Shown here: one piece after another, positions 1 to 6,241 of the stretch
How the letters are laid out: the number at the start of each line of letters is the position of its first letter
Numbering within the stretch: position 1 is the stretch's first letter
Source: Rickettsia typhi
GTDB lineage: Bacteria > Pseudomonadota > Gammaproteobacteria > Burkholderiales > Burkholderiaceae_C
DNA length: 8,680 nucleotides
NCBI GenBank assembly: GCA_943325485.2
Contig: CALPPP020000040.1
Location: 1 to 8,680 of the forward strand
Reading direction: 5' to 3'
Translations under genes and position numbers: made by a program
The notes under the pieces: generated by a model
Database searches by the model: none
Told to the model about the DNA's origin: nothing
What the model saw: the letters and a program-made list of their open reading frames with translations, nothing else

Positions 1-1028
1 CCACCCACAAAGCCACGCTTGGGGTTGAAGAACGACTCATCACGCACGATACCCGCCATGGTGGTGCCTCGGTACATGTGAACGGGGTCTTTGAAGGCTG
101 CGTAGACCGAGCCTGTCATGTGGCGCATGTAGTTACGACCGACTTGACCCGAAGAGTTTGCCAAGCCGTCTTTGAACATGCTGGAGGCAGACAACAAGAG
201 CAAACGCGGTGTCTCGATAGAGTTCCCTGCTACGCACACTACGCGGGCTTTTTGACGCTGCTCTTTACCGTCTTTGTCAAAGTACACCACGCCAGAGACC
301 AGACCTCTGTCGTTGTGCTCAATGCGAGTGACATGAGACTCCGGACGCAAATCCAAATTACCTGTGGCTTCTGCTTTAGGTATCTCGGTATAAAGGGTAG
401 ACCACTTGGCACCACTCTTACAGCCTTGGAAACAAAAGCCCAGCTGCATACAACGGCCACGACCATCACGCGGCTGGCTGTTGATGGCCATATTGCCGGT
501 ATGAACCTCTTTGTAGCCGAGTTTTTTGGCGCCGGCATGCAAAACCTTGTAGTTGTTGTTGCCGGGCAAGCCTGGAATGCCATTGGTACGGGTCACGCCC
601 ATTTTGTTTTCAGCTTTGGCGTAATAAGGCTCCATCTCTGACAAGGTCAAAGGCCAGTCAAGCAGGTTGGCACCTTTGATGTCGCCGTACACAGTTTTGG
701 CGCGGAACTCGTGCTCTTGAAAACGCAATGAGGCACCTGCCCAGTGGGTGGTGGAGCCGCCCACGGTTTTACAAATCCATGCTGGCAAGCCTGCAAAGTC
801 TTTGGCGACACGCCATGTACCCGAAGTGGTGCGAGGGTCTAACCACGCCAATTGGCTAAACGACTTCCATTCGTCGTTGACGAACGACTGGGGCGACTGA
901 CGTGCACCCGCTTCAAGCACCACCACCTTGATACCTTTTTGACAAAGTTCGTTGGCCAAGGTGCCGCCACCTGCGCCAGAACCAATGATGACGACTGCAC
1001 TGTCGTCGTTGAATGCGATAGAAGCCAT
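1..1028 (-). CDS. GMC-family FAD dehydrogenase, catalytic subunit (3' end outside window)
   Basis: The first 342 residues of a GMC (glucose-methanol-choline) flavoprotein are visible; the C-terminal part with the catalytic His is beyond the left edge. An N-terminal Rossmann motif GSGAGG (residues 16-21) and the acidic E39 after a beta strand would bind FAD. VGGSTTHWAG (89-98) is the typical second FAD-contact segment, and AGNSIETPRLLLLS (267-280) is the GMC substrate-domain signature. C193, C199 and C203 form a Cys-x5-Cys-x3-Cys motif before GAKWS. FAD-dependent glucose/gluconate/sorbitol dehydrogenases carry a Cys cluster in this region that holds an Fe-S centre, so electron transfer to a cytochrome partner is inferred. 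The start has a good GGAG six bases upstream. There is no signal peptide; export probably depends on the Tat-signal subunit encoded 36 bases upstream. The substrate (sugar, sugar acid or alcohol) cannot be told from this part. Confidence 0.9.
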   Translation of the reverse strand, partial: MASIAFNDDSAVVIIGSGAGGGTLANELCQKGIKVVVLEAGARQSPQSFVNDEWKSFSQLAWLDPRTTSGTWRVAKDFAGLPAWICKTVGGSTTHWAGASLRFQEHEFRAKTVYGDIKGANLLDWPLTLSEMEPYYAKAENKMGVTRTNGIPGLPGNNNYKVLHAGAKKLGYKEVHTGNMAINSQPRDGRGRCMQLGFCFQGCKSGAKWSTLYTEIPKAEATGNLDLRPESHVTRIEHNDRGLVSGVVYFDKDGKEQRQKARVVCVAGNSIETPRLLLLSASSMFKDGLANSSGQVGRNYMRHMTGSVYAAFKDPVHMYRGTTMAGIVRDESFFNPKRGFVG

Positions 1029-1064
1029 GTTGATCTCCAGATTATTGTTGGGTGTGTTGTTGAA

Positions 1065-1691
1065 TTAGCCCATGTAAGGGGGTGGACTGGCTTCTTTGGA
1101 AGGCGCGGGTAACCATTTAAGGTCTTGGAAACCGCGGGTGATGTAACCGCCTTTTTCCCATGCTGAGCCGGGGTAGCCAAATGCTGCAAATGCCATGTCG
1201 TTGTTGTAGAGCGATGAGACGCATTGACCACGAACGGCACCAAAGAAGGCTGAACCCTCCATGCCTTTGACGATGGCAAGTTGTTTGTCGGCTTTGGCTT
1301 TGGCAAAGTTGCCACCCGCCAATGCATTAAGGTTGCTGATACCTTCACGCAGCATGCTGGCCGTACCAGCGTCTCCTGAGGCAGAGCCATCTAGGTCTTT
1401 GGCCAAAATGGCATAAACCGCATTAGGTAGTTTTTTATGGGGATACAACACACGACCCATGGCCATGAGTGTTTCGCCCTCTGCTTTTGACAGGGTTTTG
1501 AGTTCAACTGCCCACACCGTGGAAGGTGCTAAACCTGCCAGTACGGAACCGGCAGCCAAGGTGCCCATCAAAATGCCCGAGCCTTTGAGGAATTCACGGC
1601 GTGCCAAGGGCAAATGTTGCTTGGGGACAATGCCGCTTTCTTCGCAGTCGCTGAACTCGGACGCAACAGTTGAAATAGGTATGGTTCGCAT
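1065..1691 (-). CDS. Tat-signal small subunit, gluconate 2-dehydrogenase subunit 3 type
   Basis: A 208-residue protein with a twin-arginine signal ARREFLKGSG (30-39), a hydrophobic stretch at about 39-58 and a likely cleavage site after STVWA (61). The mature part ends in GYPGSAW...GGYITRGF..LKWLP (172-195), the pattern of gluconate 2-dehydrogenase subunit 3 and the gamma subunit of FAD glucose dehydrogenases. In those complexes the small subunit carries the Tat signal and escorts the GMC flavoprotein to the periplasm. The gene order here (small subunit then GMC subunit, 36 bases apart) fits that role. The start at 1691 is chosen for its strong AAGGAGA site. A GTG at 1745 would add 18 residues but lacks a well-spaced ribosome site. 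The 30-residue stretch before the twin arginines is unusually long for a Tat signal. Confidence 0.85.
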   Translation of the reverse strand: MRTIPISTVASEFSDCEESGIVPKQHLPLARREFLKGSGILMGTLAAGSVLAGLAPSTVWAVELKTLSKAEGETLMAMGRVLYPHKKLPNAVYAILAKDLDGSASGDAGTASMLREGISNLNALAGGNFAKAKADKQLAIVKGMEGSAFFGAVRGQCVSSLYNNDMAFAAFGYPGSAWEKGGYITRGFQDLKWLPAPSKEASPPPYMG

Positions 1692-1696
1692 GGATG

Positions 1697-1705
1697 TCTC
1701 CTTAA
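1697..1705 (-). promoter_or_regulatory. Ribosome binding site of the Tat-signal subunit, with an upstream copy
   Basis: TTAAGGAGA lies five bases before the ATG at 1691 and decides that start over the GTG at 1745. The same nine bases recur at 1770-1762 inside the leader hairpin. Confidence 0.7.
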
Positions 1706-1706
1706 T

Positions 1707-1722
1707 GTTATTAACGAATAAC
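1707..1722. repeat. Perfect 6-bp inverted repeat next to the ribosome binding site
   Basis: GTTATT-AACG-AATAAC is a perfect inverted repeat with a four-base spacer, immediately upstream (minus strand) of the TTAAGGAGA site of the Tat-subunit gene. It could be an RNA hairpin affecting translation or a DNA operator; the sequence alone does not decide. Confidence 0.45.
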
Positions 1723-1747
1723 CAAATGCAGTATTTCATTGGCACTG

Positions 1748-1784
1748 AAAAAAAGGTGGTATCTCCTTAAACACAAGGAAAACC
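1748..1784 (-). terminator. Hairpin plus T7 tract in the dehydrogenase operon leader (possible attenuator)
   Basis: Read on the minus strand, GGT-TTTCCTT (1784-1775) pairs with AAGGAGA-T-ACC (1768-1758). This gives ten pairs including one G-U, with one bulged T and a six-base loop. Three bases later come seven consecutive T. No minus-strand gene lies immediately upstream, so a terminator here would act inside the leader of the Tat/GMC operon. The GC content of the stem is low, so termination strength is uncertain. Confidence 0.4.
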
Positions 1785-1825
1785 CTCATGCACAATTCAA
1801 AATAAAAGCTATTTCTTCGGTATTT

Positions 1826-1839
1826 ACCCTAGACAGGGT
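1826..1839. repeat. Inverted repeat ACCCT-N4-AGGGT in the divergent region
   Basis: A perfect 5-bp inverted repeat with spacer AGAC. It lies between the divergent Tat/GMC operon and the cobalamin-binding regulator, and is nested inside a wider AGCTA/TAGCT pair (about 1807-1848). It is a possible operator or leader stem; no cognate regulator is recognised. Confidence 0.35.
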
Positions 1840-1857
1840 GGCGTAGCTCTGACTTTG

Positions 1858-1898
1858 TTGACACAATGACCTCAAGGGCAAGTTACACATATTTGTAA
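1858..1898 (+). promoter_or_regulatory. Candidate promoter/operator of the cobalamin-binding regulator gene
   Basis: A perfect -35 hexamer TTGACA sits at 1858-1863, overlapping the inverted repeat TTGT-TGAC-ACAA (1855-1866). Downstream is TTACA-N6-TGTAA (1883-1898), a perfect 5-bp inverted repeat covering the place where a -10 element should be. No good -10 hexamer is seen at 16-18 bases. TACACA (1884-1889, 3 of 6 matches) sits at a 20-base spacing, so the promoter may need an activator or be blocked by a protein on the palindrome. The start codon follows at 1927. Confidence 0.4.
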
Positions 1899-1926
1899 GT
1901 CCCGACAGCTCTCGAACGGACTAGCC

Positions 1927-2844
1927 ATGAACCTCAGTGTGTCATCCCGGATCCTGCCTAGCCTGAAGTCACCCATTAAAAGTTTGTCTGGGCTAGCCTT
2001 GTCAATTTGGGGCAAGCAATCTGCCGCAATGCCTTCCCCCACGGCGGCCAACGATTCCAAAGGTTCTATTGACCTTTGCAAAACCTCTCTTTTGTCGGTG
2101 ATTGAATCGCAAATCATCCCGCGCCTTTTAGATGCACACCCAAGCGTAAAAGCCTTGGATCTTGAACACGCCCAAGCCGACTTGGTCGCAGCGTCTGAAC
2201 AAGACATGCTCGATTTTGCGCAAGCCTGCCTCGCCACAGACTCACAAGCTGTTTTCAATCACCTCGATGTGTTGCGCGATAAAGGCTTGGGTACTCAAAC
2301 TGTCTTTTTAGATGTCATCACACCCGCAGCACGCTACCTCGGTGACTTGTGGGAGCAAGACAAAATGGACTTCACCGTGGTCGCCCAAGGCCTGCTTCGT
2401 ATGCACCATGCCATGCGGCACCTGGGCTACGAAACCCAAGACGGTCCTCAAACAGCAGGGGATGTTCGTCGCATCATGCTGGCCTCTGCACCTGGTTCTC
2501 AACACATCTTGGGTCTGGCCATGGTGTCTGAGTTTTTTCGCGCGGACCATTGGCAAGTGGTTGTTGAAATTTCAACCTCAGAACAAGCATTGGTTCATGC
2601 AGTCGCTCACGAGTGGTTTGATGTGATTGGTTTATCTGTCGGTTTGATTGAACAACTGCCGCATATTCCTGCCCTGATCGCAAGGCTAAAGAGTGCTTCA
2701 CGCAACCCCAATGCCTTTGTGATTTTGGGTGGTCCGGCCTTGCTTCAGGCCAAAATGGATGGCATCGAACTAGCCGCTGATGCCATTTCTGTCAATGCTG
2801 CAGAGGCTGTAAAATTGGCTGGAGATTTACTCACAAACAGGTAA
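1927..2844 (+). CDS. Cobalamin-binding regulator, PpaA/AerR-like
   Basis: A 305-residue soluble protein. Residues about 55-70 (IESQIIPRLLDAH) and the helical segment about 85-170, with ARYLGDLWEQDKMDFT at 135-150, match the helical part of PpaA/AerR-type proteins. Residues 181-302 form a B12-binding Rossmann domain: PGSQHILG (189-196) with H193 as likely lower cobalt ligand, GLSVG (235-239), SRNP (258-261) and ILGGP (266-270). In phototrophic proteobacteria such proteins bind cobalamin and act as antirepressors of the PpsR/CrtJ photosynthesis repressor. No DNA-binding helix-turn-helix is evident here, so it probably acts through a protein partner. The start at 1927 has only a weak ribosome site. 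An in-frame ATG at 2029 (M35) could give a short form, as reported for Rhodobacter AerR. The next gene follows after 17 bases and is probably co-transcribed. The actual target is unknown. Confidence 0.8.
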   Translation: MNLSVSSRILPSLKSPIKSLSGLALSIWGKQSAAMPSPTAANDSKGSIDLCKTSLLSVIESQIIPRLLDAHPSVKALDLEHAQADLVAASEQDMLDFAQACLATDSQAVFNHLDVLRDKGLGTQTVFLDVITPAARYLGDLWEQDKMDFTVVAQGLLRMHHAMRHLGYETQDGPQTAGDVRRIMLASAPGSQHILGLAMVSEFFRADHWQVVVEISTSEQALVHAVAHEWFDVIGLSVGLIEQLPHIPALIARLKSASRNPNAFVILGGPALLQAKMDGIELAADAISVNAAEAVKLAGDLLTNR

Positions 2845-2861
2845 GCATTACAACCTTCATC

Positions 2862-3956
2862 ATGGCTTCTAAAGAACCTTCGCTTATTCGCAGTACAAAA
2901 GCATTTTCAGTTGAAATACCCGAAGGTTCAACCAGCGCCAAAGCCAAGCGAAGCGATATTGTGGCGGGCGAGCTAGATGAACTTGGTCCCGCCCATTCCC
3001 ATTTTGAAGAACAGCTAGAGCAAAAGGCACTCAAGCAAAGCTCAGAAAATGTCTCTGTGGATACTCAGCAGGCTTTTGAAGCGGAGCACGCCAAAGCAGA
3101 TGTTTATGCGAAGGGCCAAGAAGATGCATTACAAGAGTCCAAAACTGGCATCAGCCCCGATCATCTGCACAGCCAGCCCGGCATAGGTGTTGCCACAGAC
3201 TCGCTTCATGATCATCTTGTCAATATTGCCGGTGACCATGCAAATGATGATCTTGTAGGCGTCGCCGATGACCATGTAGAAGATCATTTGGTGGGTATTG
3301 CCAATGATGCATCGAACGAACATTCCATAGCTATTTCTAATGAAGGCCTGCACGATACCCATGCTGTTTTGCCCAGTGACCAGGAGGAAGACCACCACGC
3401 CTCCATTGCCAAAGATAAGCTAGAAGACCATCTGGCGGCAGTACCGCAAGCCAATATTCACGATAGCCATGCGCCTTTGCCTGAGAGCGCCACAGAAGAC
3501 CCTCATGTCGCTGTTGCAGACACAGAGCCTGTTGAGCCAATCCCTTTGTTTGTCAATGCAAACGACGACTTTCCTGATGACCACATGGAAATCGAGGACC
3601 CTCCTGAGGAAAATCTCAATACACAAGCGCTGACTGACGAAACCTTGGATGACCACATCGAGCTTGTCGAGGAAGAAAAAACCAAGCTTGCTGAAGTTAG
3701 GCTCCTGCCTGATACCCCAGCACCGGTTCTCCCAACCCAAACCAAACCAGCCGCGCAAATCAAGCAGCCGCCCATTGCCAAAAAAGCACCTGAGGCGCCC
3801 AGCCCAGAAATGATCAAACAGCAGCAGGAAGCGCTACTTGCCAAACAACACAGGATGGAAGAGTTTCATGGCAGGGTAGACGCCATTCGAAAAACCGTGA
3901 ACGATATCAATTCAAAGCTTGATCACATCTCCCCACAAGAGAAGAAAAATCACTAA
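2862..3956 (+). CDS. Unrecognised acidic, His-rich 12-residue-repeat protein
   Basis: I do not recognise this 364-residue protein. It is strongly acidic and low in aromatics (one Tyr, no Trp, no Cys), and has 25 His. Residues 1-95 look charged and disordered. Residues 115-234 are ten consecutive 12-residue units, with three more related units at 237-272. A Pro/Lys-rich linker spans about 283-315. A predicted long amphipathic helix (about 316-355, rich in Gln, Glu, Lys and Arg) ends in a short basic tail. There is no signal peptide or membrane segment, so it is probably cytoplasmic. It starts 17 bases after the cobalamin-regulator stop with no clear ribosome site, suggesting translational coupling. 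The DxH-type repeats could bind transition metals, or form an elongated acidic spacer with the helix as an oligomerisation or docking part; both are inference. The convergent CNNM gene ends 21 bases downstream. Confidence 0.75.
   Translation: MASKEPSLIRSTKAFSVEIPEGSTSAKAKRSDIVAGELDELGPAHSHFEEQLEQKALKQSSENVSVDTQQAFEAEHAKADVYAKGQEDALQESKTGISPDHLHSQPGIGVATDSLHDHLVNIAGDHANDDLVGVADDHVEDHLVGIANDASNEHSIAISNEGLHDTHAVLPSDQEEDHHASIAKDKLEDHLAAVPQANIHDSHAPLPESATEDPHVAVADTEPVEPIPLFVNANDDFPDDHMEIEDPPEENLNTQALTDETLDDHIELVEEEKTKLAEVRLLPDTPAPVLPTQTKPAAQIKQPPIAKKAPEAPSPEMIKQQQEALLAKQHRMEEFHGRVDAIRKTVNDINSKLDHISPQEKKNH
3204..3563 (+). repeat. Ten tandem 36-base units coding a 12-residue repeat
   Basis: The units run in exact register without indels, for example LHDHLVNIAGDH, VEDHLVGIANDA and LEDHLAAVPQAN. 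Position 3 is Asp or Glu in all ten units. His is at position 4 or 5 in eight. Position 8 is Ile, Val or Leu in nine (Phe in the tenth). Position 9 is mostly Ala or Pro. The DNA of the units has drifted (mixed codons for the same residues), so the pattern is held at protein level rather than by recent duplication. Confidence 0.8.
3570..3677 (+). repeat. Three further related 12-residue units
   Basis: After a two-residue insertion (DD) the same spacing resumes: FPDDHMEIEDPP, a degenerate unit EENLNTQALTDE, and TLDDHIELVEEE. The Asp-Asp-His cores of the first and third are exactly 24 residues apart. Confidence 0.55.
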
Positions 3957-3977
3957 AGCTGAACCTGGCTAAAAGGA

Positions 3978-5318
3978 TTAGGTATTGGGCCCCGTGTCCA
4001 AACCTTGTGGTTGGTAACTGGCCAACACCTTGTCGATACGCCTGCCGTCTAAGTCAACCACCTCGAAGCGCCATCCTTCTGCATAGGTGGCTTCACCCAC
4101 CTGAGGCAATCTGCCAGAAACGGCTAGCAGCAGTCCAGCCAGTGTGTTGTAGATGGCATCGTCTTCTTGCGGCAGAGATTTGAGATTTAAACGCGATTTA
4201 AGTTCTTGCACAGGCATCATGCCATCAAGCAACCAACTTCCGTCTTCGCGCTGTACCGCCCAGGCTTCATCTTCTGCATTGGTTTGCACCAATTCACCGG
4301 TGATCGCTTCGAGCAAGTCTCGTGGCGTCATCAAGCCTTGCACAACGCCATATTCGTCCACCACCAAAACCATGCGTCCGCCACCGCTGGGAGCAGGTGT
4401 ATTCGACGATTTGTGGGGGTGGCGAAATTGCGCCAACATGTCTAAACCGCTGAGTGTCTCTGGTACAAAAACAGCGGGCTCCATCCATTGCGTGATGGGC
4501 TCAGCAGAGCTGCGGTTATGCAACAAACTGGCCATGCTGACAACGCCCATGATTTCATCTAAACCTTCACGGCAAACGGGATACCAAGAGTGCGCTTCCA
4601 GTTCAGACAAAGACTCCACCGCTTGCTGGGTTGTCAGTTGGCTGTCAAGCCACACGATATCTGTACGAGGCACCATGATGGAGGGTAATTCCCTCTCATC
4701 CAAATGAAATACATTCTTAACCATTTGGTGCTCGTGATGCTCAATCAAGCCTGCGTCCACGCCTTCGACCAAACTCGCGCGAATCTCCTCCTCGGTCACT
4801 TGTCGCGTTTGATGCGCATCAATGCGTAACAAATGCAAAATAACAGCAGTTGTTTTTGAAAGCAGATGCACCAAAGGTCTGGTCATCATGGCCGTGGCAA
4901 GCATCATGGGCGCAGTCCATCGTGCGGCTGTTTCAGGGAACAACTGACCAATGCGTTTTGGAACGAGTTCGCCAAACAAAATCGTATTGAATGTAATGAC
5001 AGTCACCACCACAGTGGTAGCCAAAATACCGGCTAAAGGCTCAAGAACGGACCATCCTGATAACCATGTTGACAAGCTATTGCTGAAGGCAGCCTCACCC
5101 ACAATGCCATTGATGACGCCCAATGTGGTGATGCCGATTTGAATAGTTGACAAAAACTCCGTTGGCCGTGTTTGAAGCGCCAAGGCGGCCTTAGCACCAT
5201 AAGCGCCTGAAGCCTCCAGCTGCGATAGCAAAGTTTTTCGACTGGATGCCAACGCCATCTCCGACATGGCAAAGATGGCATTGAGGAAAGTCAAAAAAAT
5301 AATCAGCAATACATCCAT
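3978..5318 (-). CDS. CNNM/CorC-HlyC family membrane protein (YtfL/PaeA-like)
   Basis: A 446-residue inner-membrane protein of the 'hemolysin'/CNNM family, about the size of E. coli YtfL (PaeA). An N-terminal DUF21 domain holds hydrophobic segments at about 3-23, 58-76, 94-115 and 135-163, with the conserved SEMA (19-22) and FGELVPK (115-121) signatures. A pair of CBS domains follows at about 213-345: MVPRTDIVWLD (215-225) and VLVVDEYGVVQGLMTPRDLLEAITGE (317-342, key residues D321, E322 and G324). A C-terminal CorC/HlyC domain spans about 350-435. Relatives have been linked to Mg2+/Co2+ efflux or, for YtfL/PaeA, polyamine export; haemolysis is not expected. The substrate here is not determined. 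The start has only a poor ribosome site. The gene diverges from apaH with 61 bases between start codons and is convergent with the repeat-protein gene. Confidence 0.9.
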   Translation of the reverse strand: MDVLLIIFLTFLNAIFAMSEMALASSRKTLLSQLEASGAYGAKAALALQTRPTEFLSTIQIGITTLGVINGIVGEAAFSNSLSTWLSGWSVLEPLAGILATTVVVTVITFNTILFGELVPKRIGQLFPETAARWTAPMMLATAMMTRPLVHLLSKTTAVILHLLRIDAHQTRQVTEEEIRASLVEGVDAGLIEHHEHQMVKNVFHLDERELPSIMVPRTDIVWLDSQLTTQQAVESLSELEAHSWYPVCREGLDEIMGVVSMASLLHNRSSAEPITQWMEPAVFVPETLSGLDMLAQFRHPHKSSNTPAPSGGGRMVLVVDEYGVVQGLMTPRDLLEAITGELVQTNAEDEAWAVQREDGSWLLDGMMPVQELKSRLNLKSLPQEDDAIYNTLAGLLLAVSGRLPQVGEATYAEGWRFEVVDLDGRRIDKVLASYQPQGLDTGPNT

Positions 5319-5379
5319 GGCATCAGGCAGTCAAAAACCCGCAAGGGTGAGGCTCAGAGGAATCTATGACAATCATGCC

Positions 5380-6216
5380 ATGGCACTTTACTTGATTGGC
5401 GACGTACAGGGCTGCGACAGCGCATTGTCGCAATGGCTTGCGCAGGTAGGCTTTTCGCCAAGCCGCGACACCGTGTTTCTGCTGGGCGACCTGGTTAACC
5501 GCGGGCCAGACAACCTTGGAGTTTTGCGTCGACTGCACAAACTGGGTACCAGTGCGCGGTGCTTGCTGGGCAACCATGATCTGCATTTGCTGGCCATACA
5601 CCTTGGCATTCAACCCCTCAAACGTGGGGACACTGTTGACGATATTTTGCAAGCGCCAGATCGACACACTTTGATTGATTGGTTGCGTATGCAGCATTTG
5701 GCGATGCATGAAGAAGGTGTGCTGATGGTCCATGCGGGGGTGTTGCCACAGTGGGACCTGGCGCAAACCCTCGCGCTGGCCGACGAAGTGCAAACGGTTT
5801 TGCGAGGCCCCAGTTGGCAAACATTTATCGCTCAGATGTACGGCAACTTGCCCGCCGCTTGGAGCGATGAACTCCAAGGTGTTGAGCGATTGCGGGTGAT
5901 CGTGAATGCATTGACCCGGTTGCGCTTTTGTACAGCCTTGGGCGAGATGGAATTCCAACACCACCTTGACGCGTCGCAAGCGCCGCCAGGGTTTATGGCT
6001 TGGTTTGATGTCCCTGAGCGTCGAACGCGAGATACCTGTATCGCTTTTGGCCATTGGTCTACCTTGACGCCCATGCAACGCCAAGACGTTATCGAGCTTG
6101 ACACAGGTTGTGTTTGGGGTCGGTGTTTGAGCGGACTTGAGTTGAATGCCAAGGGTCCGGGGATTCACCAACGTCATCAGATTGACTGCGCAGCCTTCGC
6201 CCAAGCGCGGACCTGA
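5380..6216 (+). CDS. apaH: Symmetrical bis(5'-nucleosyl)-tetraphosphatase ApaH
   Basis: A 278-residue cytoplasmic metallophosphatase (E. coli ApaH is about 282) that splits Ap4A and related dinucleotides into two ADP and is also linked to removal of Np4 RNA caps. Motifs in order: GDVQGC (7-12), GDLVNRGP (36-43), GNHD (64-67), HAG (118-120), GHW (224-226) and DTG (241-243). The first motif has Gln where the general phosphoesterase motif GDxHG and E. coli ApaH have His; I believe this is common in betaproteobacterial ApaH. The start is set at the Met that begins MALYLIGD, the usual family N-terminus. The open frame continues upstream into the CNNM gene but that extension is not homologous. The purine-rich AGAGG at 5356-5360 is rather far for a ribosome site. 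The gene is convergent with rhlE, 16 bases apart. Confidence 0.95.
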   Translation: MALYLIGDVQGCDSALSQWLAQVGFSPSRDTVFLLGDLVNRGPDNLGVLRRLHKLGTSARCLLGNHDLHLLAIHLGIQPLKRGDTVDDILQAPDRHTLIDWLRMQHLAMHEEGVLMVHAGVLPQWDLAQTLALADEVQTVLRGPSWQTFIAQMYGNLPAAWSDELQGVERLRVIVNALTRLRFCTALGEMEFQHHLDASQAPPGFMAWFDVPERRTRDTCIAFGHWSTLTPMQRQDVIELDTGCVWGRCLSGLELNAKGPGIHQRHQIDCAAFAQART

Positions 6217-6241
6217 TAAGAGGTCAACGGTCTTAAGCCGT
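6210..6241 (+). terminator. Weak hairpins between convergent apaH and rhlE
   Basis: GACCT-GATAAG-AGGTC (6210-6225) is a perfect 5-bp stem spanning the apaH stop. ACGG-N7-CCGT (6227-6241) is a 4-bp stem followed by GGTTTT. Either could help end apaH transcription, but neither has a proper T tract directly after the stem. Confidence 0.2.

Noticed and set aside
78..641. A 187-codon open frame on the plus strand
   Set aside because: It is antisense to the GMC subunit, whose FAD and signature motifs are continuous on the minus strand.
839..1390. A 183-codon minus-strand open frame
   Set aside because: It is an out-of-frame shadow crossing the boundary between the Tat subunit and the GMC gene, both of which have clear family motifs and ribosome sites.
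1786..1860. A known riboswitch (guanidine-like CTAGGG element) in the dehydrogenase leader
   Set aside because: Only a short stretch resembles the motif. The surrounding stems and conserved bases could not be matched, so no class is claimed.
1855..1898. A PpsR/CrtJ operator (TGT-N12-ACA) upstream of the PpaA/AerR-like gene
   Set aside because: TGT and ACA triplets are present, but none are spaced by 12 bases; the palindromes have 4- and 6-base spacers.
3129..3540. Minus-strand open frames across the repeat region
   Set aside because: The regular GAT/CAT-rich codons of the plus-strand repeat leave the other strand free of stops; they have no independent coding signal.
3957..3977. A terminator between the repeat protein and the CNNM gene
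   Set aside because: The 21-base gap has only a 3-base AGC/GCT pairing and a short A run; too weak to call.
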